DNA from: Amycolatopsis coloradensis
GTDB lineage: Bacteria > Actinomycetota > Actinomycetes > Mycobacteriales > Pseudonocardiaceae
DNA: 64,000 nucleotides
NCBI RefSeq assembly: GCF_001953865.1
Contig: NZ_MQUQ01000012.1
Location: 477,116 to 541,115, forward strand
Reading direction: 5' to 3'
Position 1 is the first letter of the stretch, and the number at the start of each line of letters is the position of its first letter. Under the pieces are notes generated by a model, which was given only the letters and a program-made list of their open reading frames with translations, searched no databases and was not told where the DNA came from. Both the position numbers and the translations under genes were made by a program. Positions 42,611 through 51,765 of the stretch are shown piece after piece.

Positions 42611-42663
42611 GAAACCGCACACGAGCCCTCATCGACAGTGATGTCGATGAGGGCTCTGCGGTT
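42611..42663. terminator. Strong hairpin after cassette 3
   Basis: Inner arms of 15 bases (42622-42636 and 42641-42655, gagccctcatcgaca) with loop gtga, extended by outer arms aaaccgca (42611-42618) and tgcggttt (42656-42663). The trailing run of T suggests a terminator serving both the SUKH gene and the integrase relic. Confidence 0.75.
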
Positions 42664-42669
42664 TTGACG

Positions 42670-42900
42670 GCAACGTCAGCGGACGACGGCTGTGGCGGGT
42701 GGGTCGTCAGGATCGTCGTCCTGGTCGCCGAGGGGGTCCCCATGGCGTCGATGGCTTGGCGTTGCGGGCGGAGTCGGACGTGGGCGTAGGCGTCGGCGGT
42801 GACGTCGATGTCGGCGTGGCTTAACAGCTCCTTGATCACAACGAGATCGACGCCCTGTTTCAGGGCGGCGCGGTTGAGATCTTTTAATACACCATGCATG
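42670..42900 (-). pseudogene. C-terminal relic of a tyrosine-family integrase
   Basis: On the minus strand LKQGVDLVVIKELLSHADID, VTADAYAHVRLRPQRQAIDA is the C-terminal end of a phage-type integrase, with the tyrosine of the family in AYAHVR. The catalytic arginines and everything before are absent. It lies at the pip-side boundary of the cassette array. Confidence 0.75.
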
Positions 42901-43052
42901 AACTGTGTTGGAGTTCGGTTTTAGATTTCGCCAGGACGAGACTCGAAAGTGAACCAAGCATAACGAAGCGAGCGCTGTTGAGAACCGCTATTGATGCCTT
43001 CGAGGAAGATTGGGATGATCGCGATCTATTCAGGCGTTACGGAGGGTAAAAA
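42901..43052. other. Short intergenic segment with a possible relic frame
   Basis: A plus-strand frame from ATG 42894 to 43049 (51 residues, ending WDDRDLFRRYGG) has a compositionally plausible helical end, but I recognise no family and it has no good ribosome binding site. It is probably the tail of a lost gene. Confidence 0.3.
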
Positions 43053-44033
43053 TCAGGTTATTATGCCTCTGCATGGCATACGTCGGAAAGAGTCCGTCGC
43101 GGCCCGAAGTGCCGCCAGCATCCCCGGATCCGTCACGGCGTGACCGGCCGCCTCGACCAACTCCAGCTTCGAGTCCGGCCAAGCCTGGTGCAGTTCGTAG
43201 GCCGTCACCGGCGGACACACCGCGTCGTACCGTCCCTGCACGATCACGCCAGGAATCCCCGACAGCTTCCCGGCCTCCCGGACCAACTGCCCATCCTCAA
43301 GCCATGCCCCATGGCAGAAGTAGTGCAACGCGAGTCGCGCGAAGGTGACCGCGAAGTCCGGCGACGCGTACTGATGGTGGAAGCCCGGATCCGGGCGCAG
43401 GCAGACGATCGCGCCTTCCCAGACGCTCCAGGCGATGGCGGCACGTTCCCGAATCATCCGATCGGAGTGATAGACGAGTTCGCGGTAGGCCGACAGCGGG
43501 TCAGCGCGGCGCTCTTCGGGGATCGGTGCGAGGAAGGCTTCCCACTCGCGGGGGAAGAGGTTCGCGGCGCCGCCGTTGTAGATCCAGTCAAGTTCGTTGC
43601 GGCGGGCGGTGAAGACGCCGCGCAGGATGATTTCGCTGACCCGGCTCGGGTGGGTTTCGGCGTAGGCGAGGGCGAGGGTCGCGCCCCACGAGCCGCCGAA
43701 GAGCTGCCATTGTTCGAGATTCAGCCGTTCGCGCAGCTTTTCCATGTCCGAGACGAGGTGCCAGAGGGTGTTGACCGACAGGTCGACGTCCGGTGTTCCG
43801 ATGTGCGGAGTGCTGCGGCCGGCGCCGCGCTGGTCGAACAGGATGATCCGGTAGGCCTCGGGGTCGAAATGCCGCCGGGCCATGGGCGAGATACCGCTAC
43901 CAGGGCCGCCATGCAGGACGACCACCGGTTTGCCGTCCGGGTTCCCGGCTTCCTGGCAGTAGATCCGGTGCCCGTCGCCGACGTCGAGCATGCCCTCGGC
44001 ACGCACGTGGATCGGCGGGTACAGATCGTCCAT
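43053..44033 (-). CDS. pip: Proline iminopeptidase (prolyl aminopeptidase)
   Basis: 326 residues, peptidase family S33. It removes N-terminal proline from peptides. Signatures are the oxyanion HGGPGSG (41-47), the nucleophile in GGSWGATLALAY (Ser115), FDQRGAGRS, the Asp in QGRYDAVCPP and the His in EAAGHAVTDPG. The last 12 residues (DSFRRMPCRGII and T) look replaced: normal homology stops at the edge of the 227-bp repeat at 43094. A second copy of that repeat lies at 39987-40213. Confidence 0.92.
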   Translation of the reverse strand: MDDLYPPIHVRAEGMLDVGDGHRIYCQEAGNPDGKPVVVLHGGPGSGISPMARRHFDPEAYRIILFDQRGAGRSTPHIGTPDVDLSVNTLWHLVSDMEKLRERLNLEQWQLFGGSWGATLALAYAETHPSRVSEIILRGVFTARRNELDWIYNGGAANLFPREWEAFLAPIPEERRADPLSAYRELVYHSDRMIRERAAIAWSVWEGAIVCLRPDPGFHHQYASPDFAVTFARLALHYFCHGAWLEDGQLVREAGKLSGIPGVIVQGRYDAVCPPVTAYELHQAWPDSKLELVEAAGHAVTDPGMLAALRAATDSFRRMPCRGIIT

Positions 44034-44122
44034 AAAGACACTCTGCCCGAATCGGCGGGTGTCCGAAGGGTGGGGGCCCGCCCCCGCCGCCGGGCTGAGC
44101 GGGCCCCCGGTCTTCGGTCGCG

Positions 44123-45097
44123 TCAGCAGCCCGCCGTGGCGGCCACGTTCGCGAACCCCTTTCCGGCGCCGGTCACCTTGTTGCTCGCGCAGACCTTGTT
44201 CCCCGTCGCGGCCTTCACGAGATAGAAGCCGTACGCGTAACTGGATTGCACGTCCGCGGTGTTGCCGGAGAAGGTGTTGTCGCGGCCCCAGCCCTCGAGT
44301 TGGACATGGACCTCGAAGCCGCCGTAGGTCGCGTTGTGCACGAAGACCTTGCTGCCCCGATTGTCCGCGACCACGTAGTTGTTGCCCTTCATGTCCACCC
44401 AGCTGTCGGCGAAGTGCTCGCCGCTCTGCCCGGTCCCGTCGAAGACGTTGCCGCGCAGTTCGCCGCCGGTGGTGCCTTCCTTGATGTCGATCGACTCGGC
44501 CCGCACGTTCGGACCGATCTTGTTGCCGAGGGCCTTGTTGCGATCGCTCCGGTCGGGCGTGCCGCCCGGCCAGTTGCTCTTCGCGGAACCGAAGTAGATG
44601 CCTTCGCCGTAGCCCGCGTACTCGCGGCCGGTGTCGGTCACCTCGGAGTTCTTCACGACGTTGTCGGTGCTCGTGTACTCGAAGTGGATGCCCTCGTGGC
44701 CGACGGCGGTGACCTTGACGCCATCGACCACCGTGTTCTTGACGCCGGTCGCCATCAGACCCTTCTGACCACCGGTGAGGGTGAAGCCGGTCAGATTCCA
44801 ATAGCTACCGGTCAGTTCGAGCGTGCGCCCGGCCGAAGCCTTGATGACCGCACTTCGAGGACCCTTCAGCGTGATGCGGCTGCTGGAGGTACCGCTCTTC
44901 GCCGCCTTGAAGTTGCCCGTGAAGGTCGTGTTGGCCGCGAGTTCGATGACAGTGCCGGGAGTGACCGAAGCGAGCGCCGCCGTCAGCTGCTTCGAAGTCC
45001 CTACGCGGACTGTCGCGGCCTGTGCGGGGTACGCCACCAGGGTCGACAGCAGGGCGACACCGGCGCCGATGGCCAGAACCCGCTCACGAACACGCAT
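44123..45097 (-). CDS. Secreted right-handed beta-helix protein (pectate-lyase-like)
   Basis: 324 residues from ATG 45097, with gaggagga upstream. A signal peptide (VLAIGAGVALLSTLVAYPAQA) is followed by short repeating coils typical of parallel beta helices: NLTGFTLTGGQKGLMATGVK, NTVVDGVKVTAVGHEGIHFE, NNYVVADNRGSKVFVHNATY. Such proteins act on or bind extracellular polysaccharides. No catalytic residues can be assigned, so the substrate is open. It is alone, between pip and panB. Confidence 0.85.
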   Translation of the reverse strand: MRVRERVLAIGAGVALLSTLVAYPAQAATVRVGTSKQLTAALASVTPGTVIELAANTTFTGNFKAAKSGTSSSRITLKGPRSAVIKASAGRTLELTGSYWNLTGFTLTGGQKGLMATGVKNTVVDGVKVTAVGHEGIHFEYTSTDNVVKNSEVTDTGREYAGYGEGIYFGSAKSNWPGGTPDRSDRNKALGNKIGPNVRAESIDIKEGTTGGELRGNVFDGTGQSGEHFADSWVDMKGNNYVVADNRGSKVFVHNATYGGFEVHVQLEGWGRDNTFSGNTADVQSSYAYGFYLVKAATGNKVCASNKVTGAGKGFANVAATAGC

Positions 45098-45243
45098 CCG
45101 TGGTCCTCCTCGTCGAGGGATCGAAGCTTGGTCGTGGCGGCGACGGCTAGACCGTAAGGCAGCTCTCGAACGCGAGTCAAGGACATGATTGAAGTTCATA
45201 TACGTGAACGACTAAGGATCGACACGCACGGGCCGCCCCGGAG

Positions 45244-45305
45244 AGAGCAAGGGACCTTTGCTATCGCCCTCCCCAACGGGAGTGATAGCAAAGGTCCCTT
45301 GCTCT
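45244..45305. repeat. Palindrome family C, full copy downstream of panB
   Basis: Arms of 22 bases (45244-45265 and 45284-45305, agagcaagggacctttgcta). It lies about 23 bases past the panB stop and probably terminates it. Confidence 0.75.
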
Positions 45306-45327
45306 CTTTCTGCAGGTCAGGGGTGGG

Positions 45328-46203
45328 TCAGTCGTGGAACGAGTGCTCCGAAGCCGGGAATTCGCCTCGCCGGACGTCCTCCGCGAACGCCGTCGCGGCC
45401 CCGGCCAGCACGCCTGCCAGATCGGCGTACTTCTTCACGAACCGGGGTGTCTTGCCGCGCCGGAGCCCGGCCATGTCTTGCCAGACGAGCACCTGCGCGT
45501 CGCAGTCCGGCCCGGCGCCGATACCGACGGTCGGGATCCTCAGTTCGTGCGTGATCCGCTTCGCCGCTTCGGCGGGCACCATCTCCATGACGACCGCGAA
45601 GGCGCCTGCCTCCTCCAGGGCGAGCGCATCGGCGAGCAGCGCGTCAGCCGCTTCGCCGCGTCCCTGGACTCGGTAGCCGCCGAGATTGTGTTCACTCTGC
45701 GGGGTGAATCCGATATGTCCCATCACCGGGACGCCGGCCGACGTCAGCGCCTCGACATGCGGCGCGAACTTCCGCCCGCCTTCGAGTTTCACGGCGTGCG
45801 CACGGCCTTCCTTCATGAATCGCACCGACGTCTCCAGCGCCTGCTGCGGCGAAAGCTGGTACGAGCCGAACGGCAGATCGGCCACGACCAGCGCCCGCTT
45901 CACCGAGCGGGTCACCGCCCGGACCAGGGGAAGCAGCTCGTCCACGGTCACCGGAAGTGACGTGTCGTAGCCGAAGACGTTGTTCGCCGCAGAATCGCCG
46001 ACGAGCAGCACGGGAATGCCGACCTCGTCGAACAGCGCGGCGGTGTACATGTCGTAGGCGGTGAGCATCGGCCAGGTTTCGCCGCGCTCCTTCATGTCGC
46101 GAAGGTGATGTACGCGGACTTTCTTCCCAGATGTGGCCTGGGGTGCCGCACCGGTTCCGTACGGAGCGGCGAGTTCGCCAGAATCCTTTTCGGTGGCAGA
46201 CAT
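45328..46203 (-). CDS. panB: 3-methyl-2-oxobutanoate hydroxymethyltransferase
   Basis: 291 residues. PanB makes ketopantoate, the first step of pantothenate and coenzyme A synthesis. Signatures are MLTAYDMYTAALFDEVGIPV, LVGDSAANNVFGYDTSLPVT, VVADLPFGSYQLSPQQAL and AVKLEGGRKFAPHVEAL, which hold the metal-binding Asp and Glu residues. The ATG at 46203 is chosen because upstream codons are unlike the family. The N-terminal 25 residues are a variable tail, as in other actinobacterial PanB proteins. Confidence 0.95.
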   Translation of the reverse strand: MSATEKDSGELAAPYGTGAAPQATSGKKVRVHHLRDMKERGETWPMLTAYDMYTAALFDEVGIPVLLVGDSAANNVFGYDTSLPVTVDELLPLVRAVTRSVKRALVVADLPFGSYQLSPQQALETSVRFMKEGRAHAVKLEGGRKFAPHVEALTSAGVPVMGHIGFTPQSEHNLGGYRVQGRGEAADALLADALALEEAGAFAVVMEMVPAEAAKRITHELRIPTVGIGAGPDCDAQVLVWQDMAGLRRGKTPRFVKKYADLAGVLAGAATAFAEDVRRGEFPASEHSFHD

Positions 46204-46447
46204 CCTTGTCGACCGTCCTTCCCTCGAGGCCTCGAAGAGGTCCCCGGGTCGCGGAGCTGAACAGAGCAAAGCCTGACACGCGGGGATAGCGCCCCCAAGG
46301 CCCTGCGACCAGCTTCACACCGCAGCGTCACGCCTCCGGACGACCAAATCGAGACCAGAGGATGATGATCGTTGACAACCACACCGGGTTGTGTGACGTC
46401 AAGTAGTAGCAGCTGTCGATCACCTGTGTGTACCCCGAAAGGCCAGT

Positions 46448-49400
46448 ATGGGAAACCCAGCGAGCCGTGTCCCGCCGTGGAAGGCGAGGGCGGGCGGCAT
46501 CGTCGCCACTCTTGTGCAGCTCGCGGCCGTGTTCTCCGTGATCCTCCTTCTCGCCGGCGGCGTGAAGGGGAAGGTGCTCAAGGCGGGTGACGTCGCCTTC
46601 TCGGCACTGAGTATCCCGACGAACGCGAGCCTCGTGATCGTCCTGCTGCTCGTCGTTCTCGGCGCCGCGCTTCGCCGACGCAAACGCGCCGCCCTCTACA
46701 CGCTGCTGCTGTTTCAGATCGGCGGCATCGCGGTGACCCTGGCCTTCCAAGCCGCTCTGTTGTGGTGGCCCGAACTGCTGAGACTGGGGCCGTGGCAGGT
46801 CCGGCACATCCCGCATCAGGTGTGGGTGCTGGCCATCGTCGACGTGATCTCGATCGGCATGATCGCGTTCCTGTGGATTCTGCGGCCCGCGTTCCCCGCC
46901 CGGCTCGCGCCGGGCGCGTGGCGCGACGGCCTCACCATGCTGTTCGGCGGGCTGGCCGCGGTCATCCTCATCGGCTGGGGGCTGAGCGAGGCCTTCCCCG
47001 GTCGTCTCGTGGACACCTGGGCGCGGTTCGCCTGGGTCGTCAACCACACGACCGGTGAGAACATCCAGCTCCGCCGGGTCGGCATCGGCGAAGGACCCGC
47101 CTGGCTCGATCTCGTGCTCGACCTCAGCGCCACCGCCGTCGCGACGGCCGCGCTGTACACGCTTTTCCGCGGGGTTCGCAGCCGTCGGTTGAGGACAGAC
47201 GAGGAAGAACTGCGCGTACGCCGCCTTCTCGCCGAACACGGTGAAGACGACTCTTTGGGCTATTTCGCCACCCGGCGCGAGAAGAGCGTCGTCTTTTCAC
47301 CCAATGGCCGCGCCGCCGTCGCCTACCGCGTGCTCGCGGGCACCAGCGTCGCCAGCGCCGATCCCATCGGTGATCCCGACGCCTGGCCTGACGCGGTCCG
47401 TGCCTGGCTGAACGAAGCACGCACCTACGGCTGGACCCCTGGCGTGCTCGGCGCGAGCGAACGCGGCGCGAAGGTGTACGCCGACGAGGGTCTGCGCGCG
47501 CTGGAGATCGGCGACGAAGCGGTCCTCGACGTCCGTGACTTCAGCCTCGCCGGGCCGGAACGCCGCTCGGTCCGGCAAGCGGTCAAACGGATCGAACGGG
47601 CCGGATACACCACGAAAGTCCGGCGGCACAGCGAAATCCCGGCCGACGAAATGGCGCGGCTGCTGTTGCAGGCGCAGCAGTGGCGCGGCGCGGAGACCGA
47701 GCGCGGGTTCTCGATGGCGCTCGGCAGGCTCGGTGATCCGAGTGACGGCCGGAGCGTGATGGTCGAGGCGTACGACGCCCGAGGCGAGCTGCGCGGCATG
47801 CTGTCGTTCGTCCCGTGGGGTCGCCGTGGGTTGTCGCTGGACTTGATGCGGCGTGACCGTGACGCCGAGAACGGCCTCAACGAGTACATGATCGCCGAGG
47901 TGGTGGCGGCGAGCTCACACCTTGGCGCACAACGGATTTCACTGAACTTCGCGATGTTCCGCGCCGTCTTCTCCGAGGGGGAGCGGATCGGTGCGGGTCC
48001 GGTGCTCCGCGCCTGGCGCGGTGTCCTCAGCATGGCGTCGAGGTTCTTCCAGCTGGAATCGCTCTACCGGTCCAACGCCAAGTACGGCCCCGACTGGGAA
48101 CCGCGATTTCTGTGCTATTCCTCGGCTCGACGGCTGCCGCGGGTCGGCATCGTCGCCGGTGCGCTCGAAGGTTTCGTCCCGACCGGACGGTCAGGGCGGG
48201 CACTGAAACTGGAGACGGTCACCGACGAATTCGTCGCCGAAGTCGACCGTATCGACGCGAACGCGGCCACCCCGGCGCCGAAGCAGGTGCGGCGCCCGGA
48301 CCAGGTCCGCGTGCGGATGGCGAAGCTGGATCGCTTGCGGGAAGCCGGGATCGACCCCTATCCGGTCGGTTTCGCCCGGGAGGATCTGCTCGGCGAGGTC
48401 GTCGCCAAGTTCGGGGACCTGGGCCCGGACACTCACACCGGTCACCGGGTCAGCATCGCAGGCCGGGTGCTCGCGATGCGCAACCTCGGCGGACTCTGTT
48501 TCGCCAGGGTCAAGGACTTCAGCGGTGAGATCCAGCTGATGCTCGACGCGTCCGTGCTCGATCCCGGCGGCTGGCGGCGGGGTGTCGACCTCGGTGACCA
48601 CGTCGGCGTGAGCGGGCAGGTCGTGACGTCGCGGCGCGGTGAGCTTTCCGTGCTCGTCGAAGCGTGGACGGTCACGGCGAAGAGCCTGCATCCGTTGCCG
48701 GACAAGCGAAAGGGTCTCACCGACCCGGAGACGCGAGTGCGGCAGCGCTACCTCGACCTCGCGGTGAATCCGGACTCGACGGCGATGCTGCGGATGCGGT
48801 CGACCGTGGTGCGCGCGGTGCGGGAACGGCTGCACCGGGGCGATTACCTCGAAGTCGAGACGCCGATGTTGCAGACCGTGCACGGCGGCGCCAACGCCCG
48901 CCCGTTCGTCACCCATATCAACGCCTACGACATGCGGATGTACCTGCGGATCGCGCCCGAGCTGTACCTGAAACGGCTGTGCGTGGCCGGGGTCGAGCGG
49001 GTTTTCGAGCTGAACCGGAACTTCCGCAACGAAGGCGTCGACGCGACGCACAACCCCGAATTCACCATGCTGGAGGCATACCAGGCGTATGCCGACTACA
49101 ACACGATGCGAACGCTGACGCGTGAACTCGTGCAGCACGCCGCTGAGGCCGCGTACGGCGCGCAGGTCGTTCGCCGTCCGGGGCCGGACGGGAAGGTCGT
49201 CGAGTACGACATCTCCGGTGATTGGCCGGTGATCCCGGTCCACGAAGCCGTTTCGGCGGCGCTCGGGGCGCAGATCGACGCGGGCACCTCGGTCGCCGAA
49301 CTCCAGCGGCTGTGCCGCGTGGCGGGAGTGCCGGTGAACAAGGAGGCCGGACACGGTGACCTCGTGCTGAAGGCGCACGAGCACCTCGTCGAAGGTTCGA

Positions 49401-49765
49401 CGGTGATGCCGACCTTCTACACCGACTACCCGACGGATGTCTCGCCGCTGACCCGGCAGCATCGTGTGGATCCGCGGCTGGCCGAGCGCTGGGACCTGAT
49501 CGCGTTCGGCTCCGAGGTCGGCACGGCCTACACCGAACTGACCGATCCGCTCGAACAGCGGCGGCGGCTGGAGGCGCAGTCGCTGCGCGCGGCGAGCGGG
49601 GATGTCGAGGCGATGGAACTGGACGAGGACTTCCTGCTCGCGCTCGAACACGGCATGCCGCCGACCGGCGGGCTCGGCATCGGCGTCGACCGGCTGCTGA
49701 TGATGCTGACCGGGGCTTCGATCCGGCAGACCGTGCTGTTCCCGTTCGTGCGTCCCCAGTCGTAG
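46448..49765 (+). CDS. lysX: LysX: lysyl-phosphatidylglycerol synthetase fused to lysyl-tRNA synthetase
   Basis: 1,105 residues. Residues 1-230 hold six or so membrane helices; about 240-560 are the DUF2156/MprF-type transferase domain; about 640-720 an OB fold; about 750-1105 a class II LysRS core with FELNRNFRNEGVDATHNPEF (motif 2) and GLGIGVDRLLMMLTG (motif 3). The protein charges tRNA with lysine and passes it to phosphatidylglycerol, which lowers the negative charge of the membrane and protects against cationic peptides, as known for mycobacterial LysX. The length is close to the mycobacterial protein. A family C palindrome follows it. Confidence 0.93.
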   Translation: MGNPASRVPPWKARAGGIVATLVQLAAVFSVILLLAGGVKGKVLKAGDVAFSALSIPTNASLVIVLLLVVLGAALRRRKRAALYTLLLFQIGGIAVTLAFQAALLWWPELLRLGPWQVRHIPHQVWVLAIVDVISIGMIAFLWILRPAFPARLAPGAWRDGLTMLFGGLAAVILIGWGLSEAFPGRLVDTWARFAWVVNHTTGENIQLRRVGIGEGPAWLDLVLDLSATAVATAALYTLFRGVRSRRLRTDEEELRVRRLLAEHGEDDSLGYFATRREKSVVFSPNGRAAVAYRVLAGTSVASADPIGDPDAWPDAVRAWLNEARTYGWTPGVLGASERGAKVYADEGLRALEIGDEAVLDVRDFSLAGPERRSVRQAVKRIERAGYTTKVRRHSEIPADEMARLLLQAQQWRGAETERGFSMALGRLGDPSDGRSVMVEAYDARGELRGMLSFVPWGRRGLSLDLMRRDRDAENGLNEYMIAEVVAASSHLGAQRISLNFAMFRAVFSEGERIGAGPVLRAWRGVLSMASRFFQLESLYRSNAKYGPDWEPRFLCYSSARRLPRVGIVAGALEGFVPTGRSGRALKLETVTDEFVAEVDRIDANAATPAPKQVRRPDQVRVRMAKLDRLREAGIDPYPVGFAREDLLGEVVAKFGDLGPDTHTGHRVSIAGRVLAMRNLGGLCFARVKDFSGEIQLMLDASVLDPGGWRRGVDLGDHVGVSGQVVTSRRGELSVLVEAWTVTAKSLHPLPDKRKGLTDPETRVRQRYLDLAVNPDSTAMLRMRSTVVRAVRERLHRGDYLEVETPMLQTVHGGANARPFVTHINAYDMRMYLRIAPELYLKRLCVAGVERVFELNRNFRNEGVDATHNPEFTMLEAYQAYADYNTMRTLTRELVQHAAEAAYGAQVVRRPGPDGKVVEYDISGDWPVIPVHEAVSAALGAQIDAGTSVAELQRLCRVAGVPVNKEAGHGDLVLKAHEHLVEGSTVMPTFYTDYPTDVSPLTRQHRVDPRLAERWDLIAFGSEVGTAYTELTDPLEQRRRLEAQSLRAASGDVEAMELDEDFLLALEHGMPPTGGLGIGVDRLLMMLTGASIRQTVLFPFVRPQS

Positions 49766-49770
49766 CGGGG

Positions 49771-49835
49771 GAGCAAGGGACCTTTGCTATCGCTCGTTAG
49801 CCTCACTAACGAGCGATAGCAAAGGTCCCTTGCTC
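49771..49835. repeat. Palindrome family C, longest copy, downstream of lysX
   Basis: Perfect 30-base arms (49771-49800 and 49806-49835) around a five-base loop. The core is caagggacctttgctatcgc. It begins five bases after the lysX stop codon and is the likely terminator. Confidence 0.8.
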
Positions 49836-49906
49836 TCTTCCTGCTCGAATCGGCCCGAGACCGCGTTCCGGATGTAAAGATCTTCTTCCCTACGGAAGGA
49901 GCCATC

Positions 49907-50494
49907 ATGGCTGGAAACGTTCCCCCGGTCGCCGATGAGCGCGAAGGTCTCCTCGCCTACCTCGAGCAGCAGCGTCACGTCCTGCGCATCGCCGCGCACG
50001 GCCTGACCGAAGAACAGGCCAGAGCGGTCCCGACCAGAAGCTCACTGAGCGTCGGTGGCCTCATCAAGCACACCGCGTTCACCGAAGACGGCTGGATCGA
50101 CATCCTTCTCCAGAAGCCATCGAAGCCGATGGAGGAGACGATGAAGGACTACGAAGCCGGTTACGTGATGGCTGACGATGAGACGCTCGAAGACGTCTTC
50201 GCGCGCTACGACGAGGTCGCCCGCCGGACCGCGGACGTCATCGCCGGGATCGCCGACCTGGGCCAGCCGGTCCCGGTGCCGAAGGGCGTGCCCTGGTATC
50301 CGCAGGACGTCGACGCCTGGTCGGTCCGCTGGGTGCTCTTACACCTCATCGAGGAGACCGCGCGGCACGCCGGGCACGCCGACATCATCCGCGAGCACAT
50401 CGACGGCGCGACCGCCATCCCGTTGATGGCCGCCGCGGAAGGCTGGCCGGAGACGCCCTGGCTCAAGCCGTGGTCGCCGACCGCGACCGTGTAG
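49907..50494 (+). CDS. DinB/DUF664 family protein
   Basis: 195 residues, with a strong ribosome binding site (aaggag). DinB-fold four-helix proteins bind a metal through three histidines, here in GGLIKHTAFTEDGW and LLHLIEETARHAGHADIIRE. Many actinobacterial members are mycothiol-dependent transferases. The conserved tail (AAAEGWPETPWLKPW) matches DUF664 members. The substrate is unknown. Confidence 0.85.
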   Translation: MAGNVPPVADEREGLLAYLEQQRHVLRIAAHGLTEEQARAVPTRSSLSVGGLIKHTAFTEDGWIDILLQKPSKPMEETMKDYEAGYVMADDETLEDVFARYDEVARRTADVIAGIADLGQPVPVPKGVPWYPQDVDAWSVRWVLLHLIEETARHAGHADIIREHIDGATAIPLMAAAEGWPETPWLKPWSPTATV

Positions 50495-50504
50495 CGGTGT
50501 CCGC

Positions 50505-51041
50505 CTAGAACAATGTCGGTTCGTCCACCAAAGCGCCTTCGATGACCAGCATCCGGCGCTTGGTGGCGACCCCTCCTCTCGCGGAGAAACCACCGTCCTT
50601 GCCGCCCGCGGCGAGCACGCGGTGGCACGGCACGATGATCGGGAACGGGTTGCGCCCCATCGCCTGCCCCACGGCCTGCGCCCCGCCGGGCATGCCGAGG
50701 ATGTTCGCGATGTCGCCGTAGGTCAGCGTCTTCCCGGCGGGGATCGAGCGGATGAATTCGTAGACCCGGTGCTGGAACTCCGGCACGCCCTCGTAGTCGA
50801 GTTCGACGCCGGTGAGGTCCGTGCGCTGGCCGTTCATCAACGAGACCACGCCATCGATCGCCTGCTGGACTTCCGCCGGTGGCGCGGATTCGACCGCGTC
50901 AGGTAGCCGCGCGACAAGCCGTGTCCTGGTCTTTTCCTCACTGCCCTCGGGGAGCTGGACCGCGATGACCCCGCGTTCGTTCCACGCGATGCCGCAGTCG
51001 CCGATCGCGGTGCCGAACACGACGTAGCCCGGTGCCGTCAT
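50505..51041 (-). CDS. ogt: Methylated-DNA-[protein]-cysteine S-methyltransferase
   Basis: 178 residues. It removes methyl or alkyl groups from O6 of guanine by moving them to its own cysteine. The active site PCHR (Cys139) sits in FPIIVPCHRVLAAGGKDGGF, and the helix-turn-helix that grips DNA is in TLTYGDIANILGMPGGAQAV. Length and domain order are those of Ogt. It converges on the DinB gene with an 10-base gap. Confidence 0.93.
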   Translation of the reverse strand: MTAPGYVVFGTAIGDCGIAWNERGVIAVQLPEGSEEKTRTRLVARLPDAVESAPPAEVQQAIDGVVSLMNGQRTDLTGVELDYEGVPEFQHRVYEFIRSIPAGKTLTYGDIANILGMPGGAQAVGQAMGRNPFPIIVPCHRVLAAGGKDGGFSARGGVATKRRMLVIEGALVDEPTLF

Positions 51042-51132
51042 GAGACCAGCGTACGAGACAAGTCCGACAGTTTCGGCTTGGCCGCTTTCGGCGGCACCGC
51101 GGTGCCAAGGACGTGGCGGCTGCGATAGGACT

Positions 51133-51765
51133 ATGGGGATGAGCGACCTCGTGCTTGATCACCTCGTCTACGCCGGGCCGAATCTCGAAGAGGCCATCGC
51201 GCGCGTCGCGGATCTGACCGGCGTCACGCCCGTACGCGGTGGCAGGCATGTCGGGCTCGGCACGGCCAATTACCTGGCCGATCTCGGTGCCGGTGCTTAC
51301 CTCGAGGTTGTCGGGCCTGACCCGGCCCAATCCGAGCACGTCGGCCCTCGGCCGTTCGGCGTCGACGAGCTGACCGAGCCCGCACTGGTCACCTGGGCCG
51401 CGCGAGTGCGGGGCATCGACGCCGCGATCGCCGAGGCGCGCGAGCGCGGTTACGACCCGGGAGAGGCATTCGAGATGTCGCGCGCCACCGACGACGGCGA
51501 CCTGCTGACCTGGCGCCTCACCGGCGCCGGCGGCTTGGATGGGCTCGCGCCCTTCCTCATCGACTGGGGGAGCACCCCGCATCCGACGACACGGAGGCTC
51601 CCCGCGATCCCGCTGCTCCTGGTCATCGGTGTCCACCCCGAGCCCACCGCGGTGGAGTCCGCGGTCCGGGCGCTCGGGATGGACATACTCGTACGGCGCG
51701 ACACGAAGCCCGGTCTGGTGGCCGTGCTCCAGAACTCAGCCGGGAAGCAGATCACGCTGAGCTGA
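51133..51765 (+). CDS. VOC/glyoxalase-like domain protein
   Basis: 210 residues from ATG 51133 (51139 is equally possible). The start LDHLVYAGPNLEEAIARVAD is typical of glyoxalase-like domain proteins that keep a metal-binding His at the N-terminus and a Glu in YLEVVGPDP. The second half is less clear, with ITLS at the end overlapping the convergent nadE by 30 bases. The substrate is unknown. Confidence 0.85.
   Translation: MGMSDLVLDHLVYAGPNLEEAIARVADLTGVTPVRGGRHVGLGTANYLADLGAGAYLEVVGPDPAQSEHVGPRPFGVDELTEPALVTWAARVRGIDAAIAEARERGYDPGEAFEMSRATDDGDLLTWRLTGAGGLDGLAPFLIDWGSTPHPTTRRLPAIPLLLVIGVHPEPTAVESAVRALGMDILVRRDTKPGLVAVLQNSAGKQITLS

Noticed and set aside
42894..43049. 51-residue plus-strand frame between the integrase relic and pip
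   Set aside because: Its end looks protein-like, but the start overlaps the relic and no ribosome binding site is present; it is kept only as a possible gene tail.
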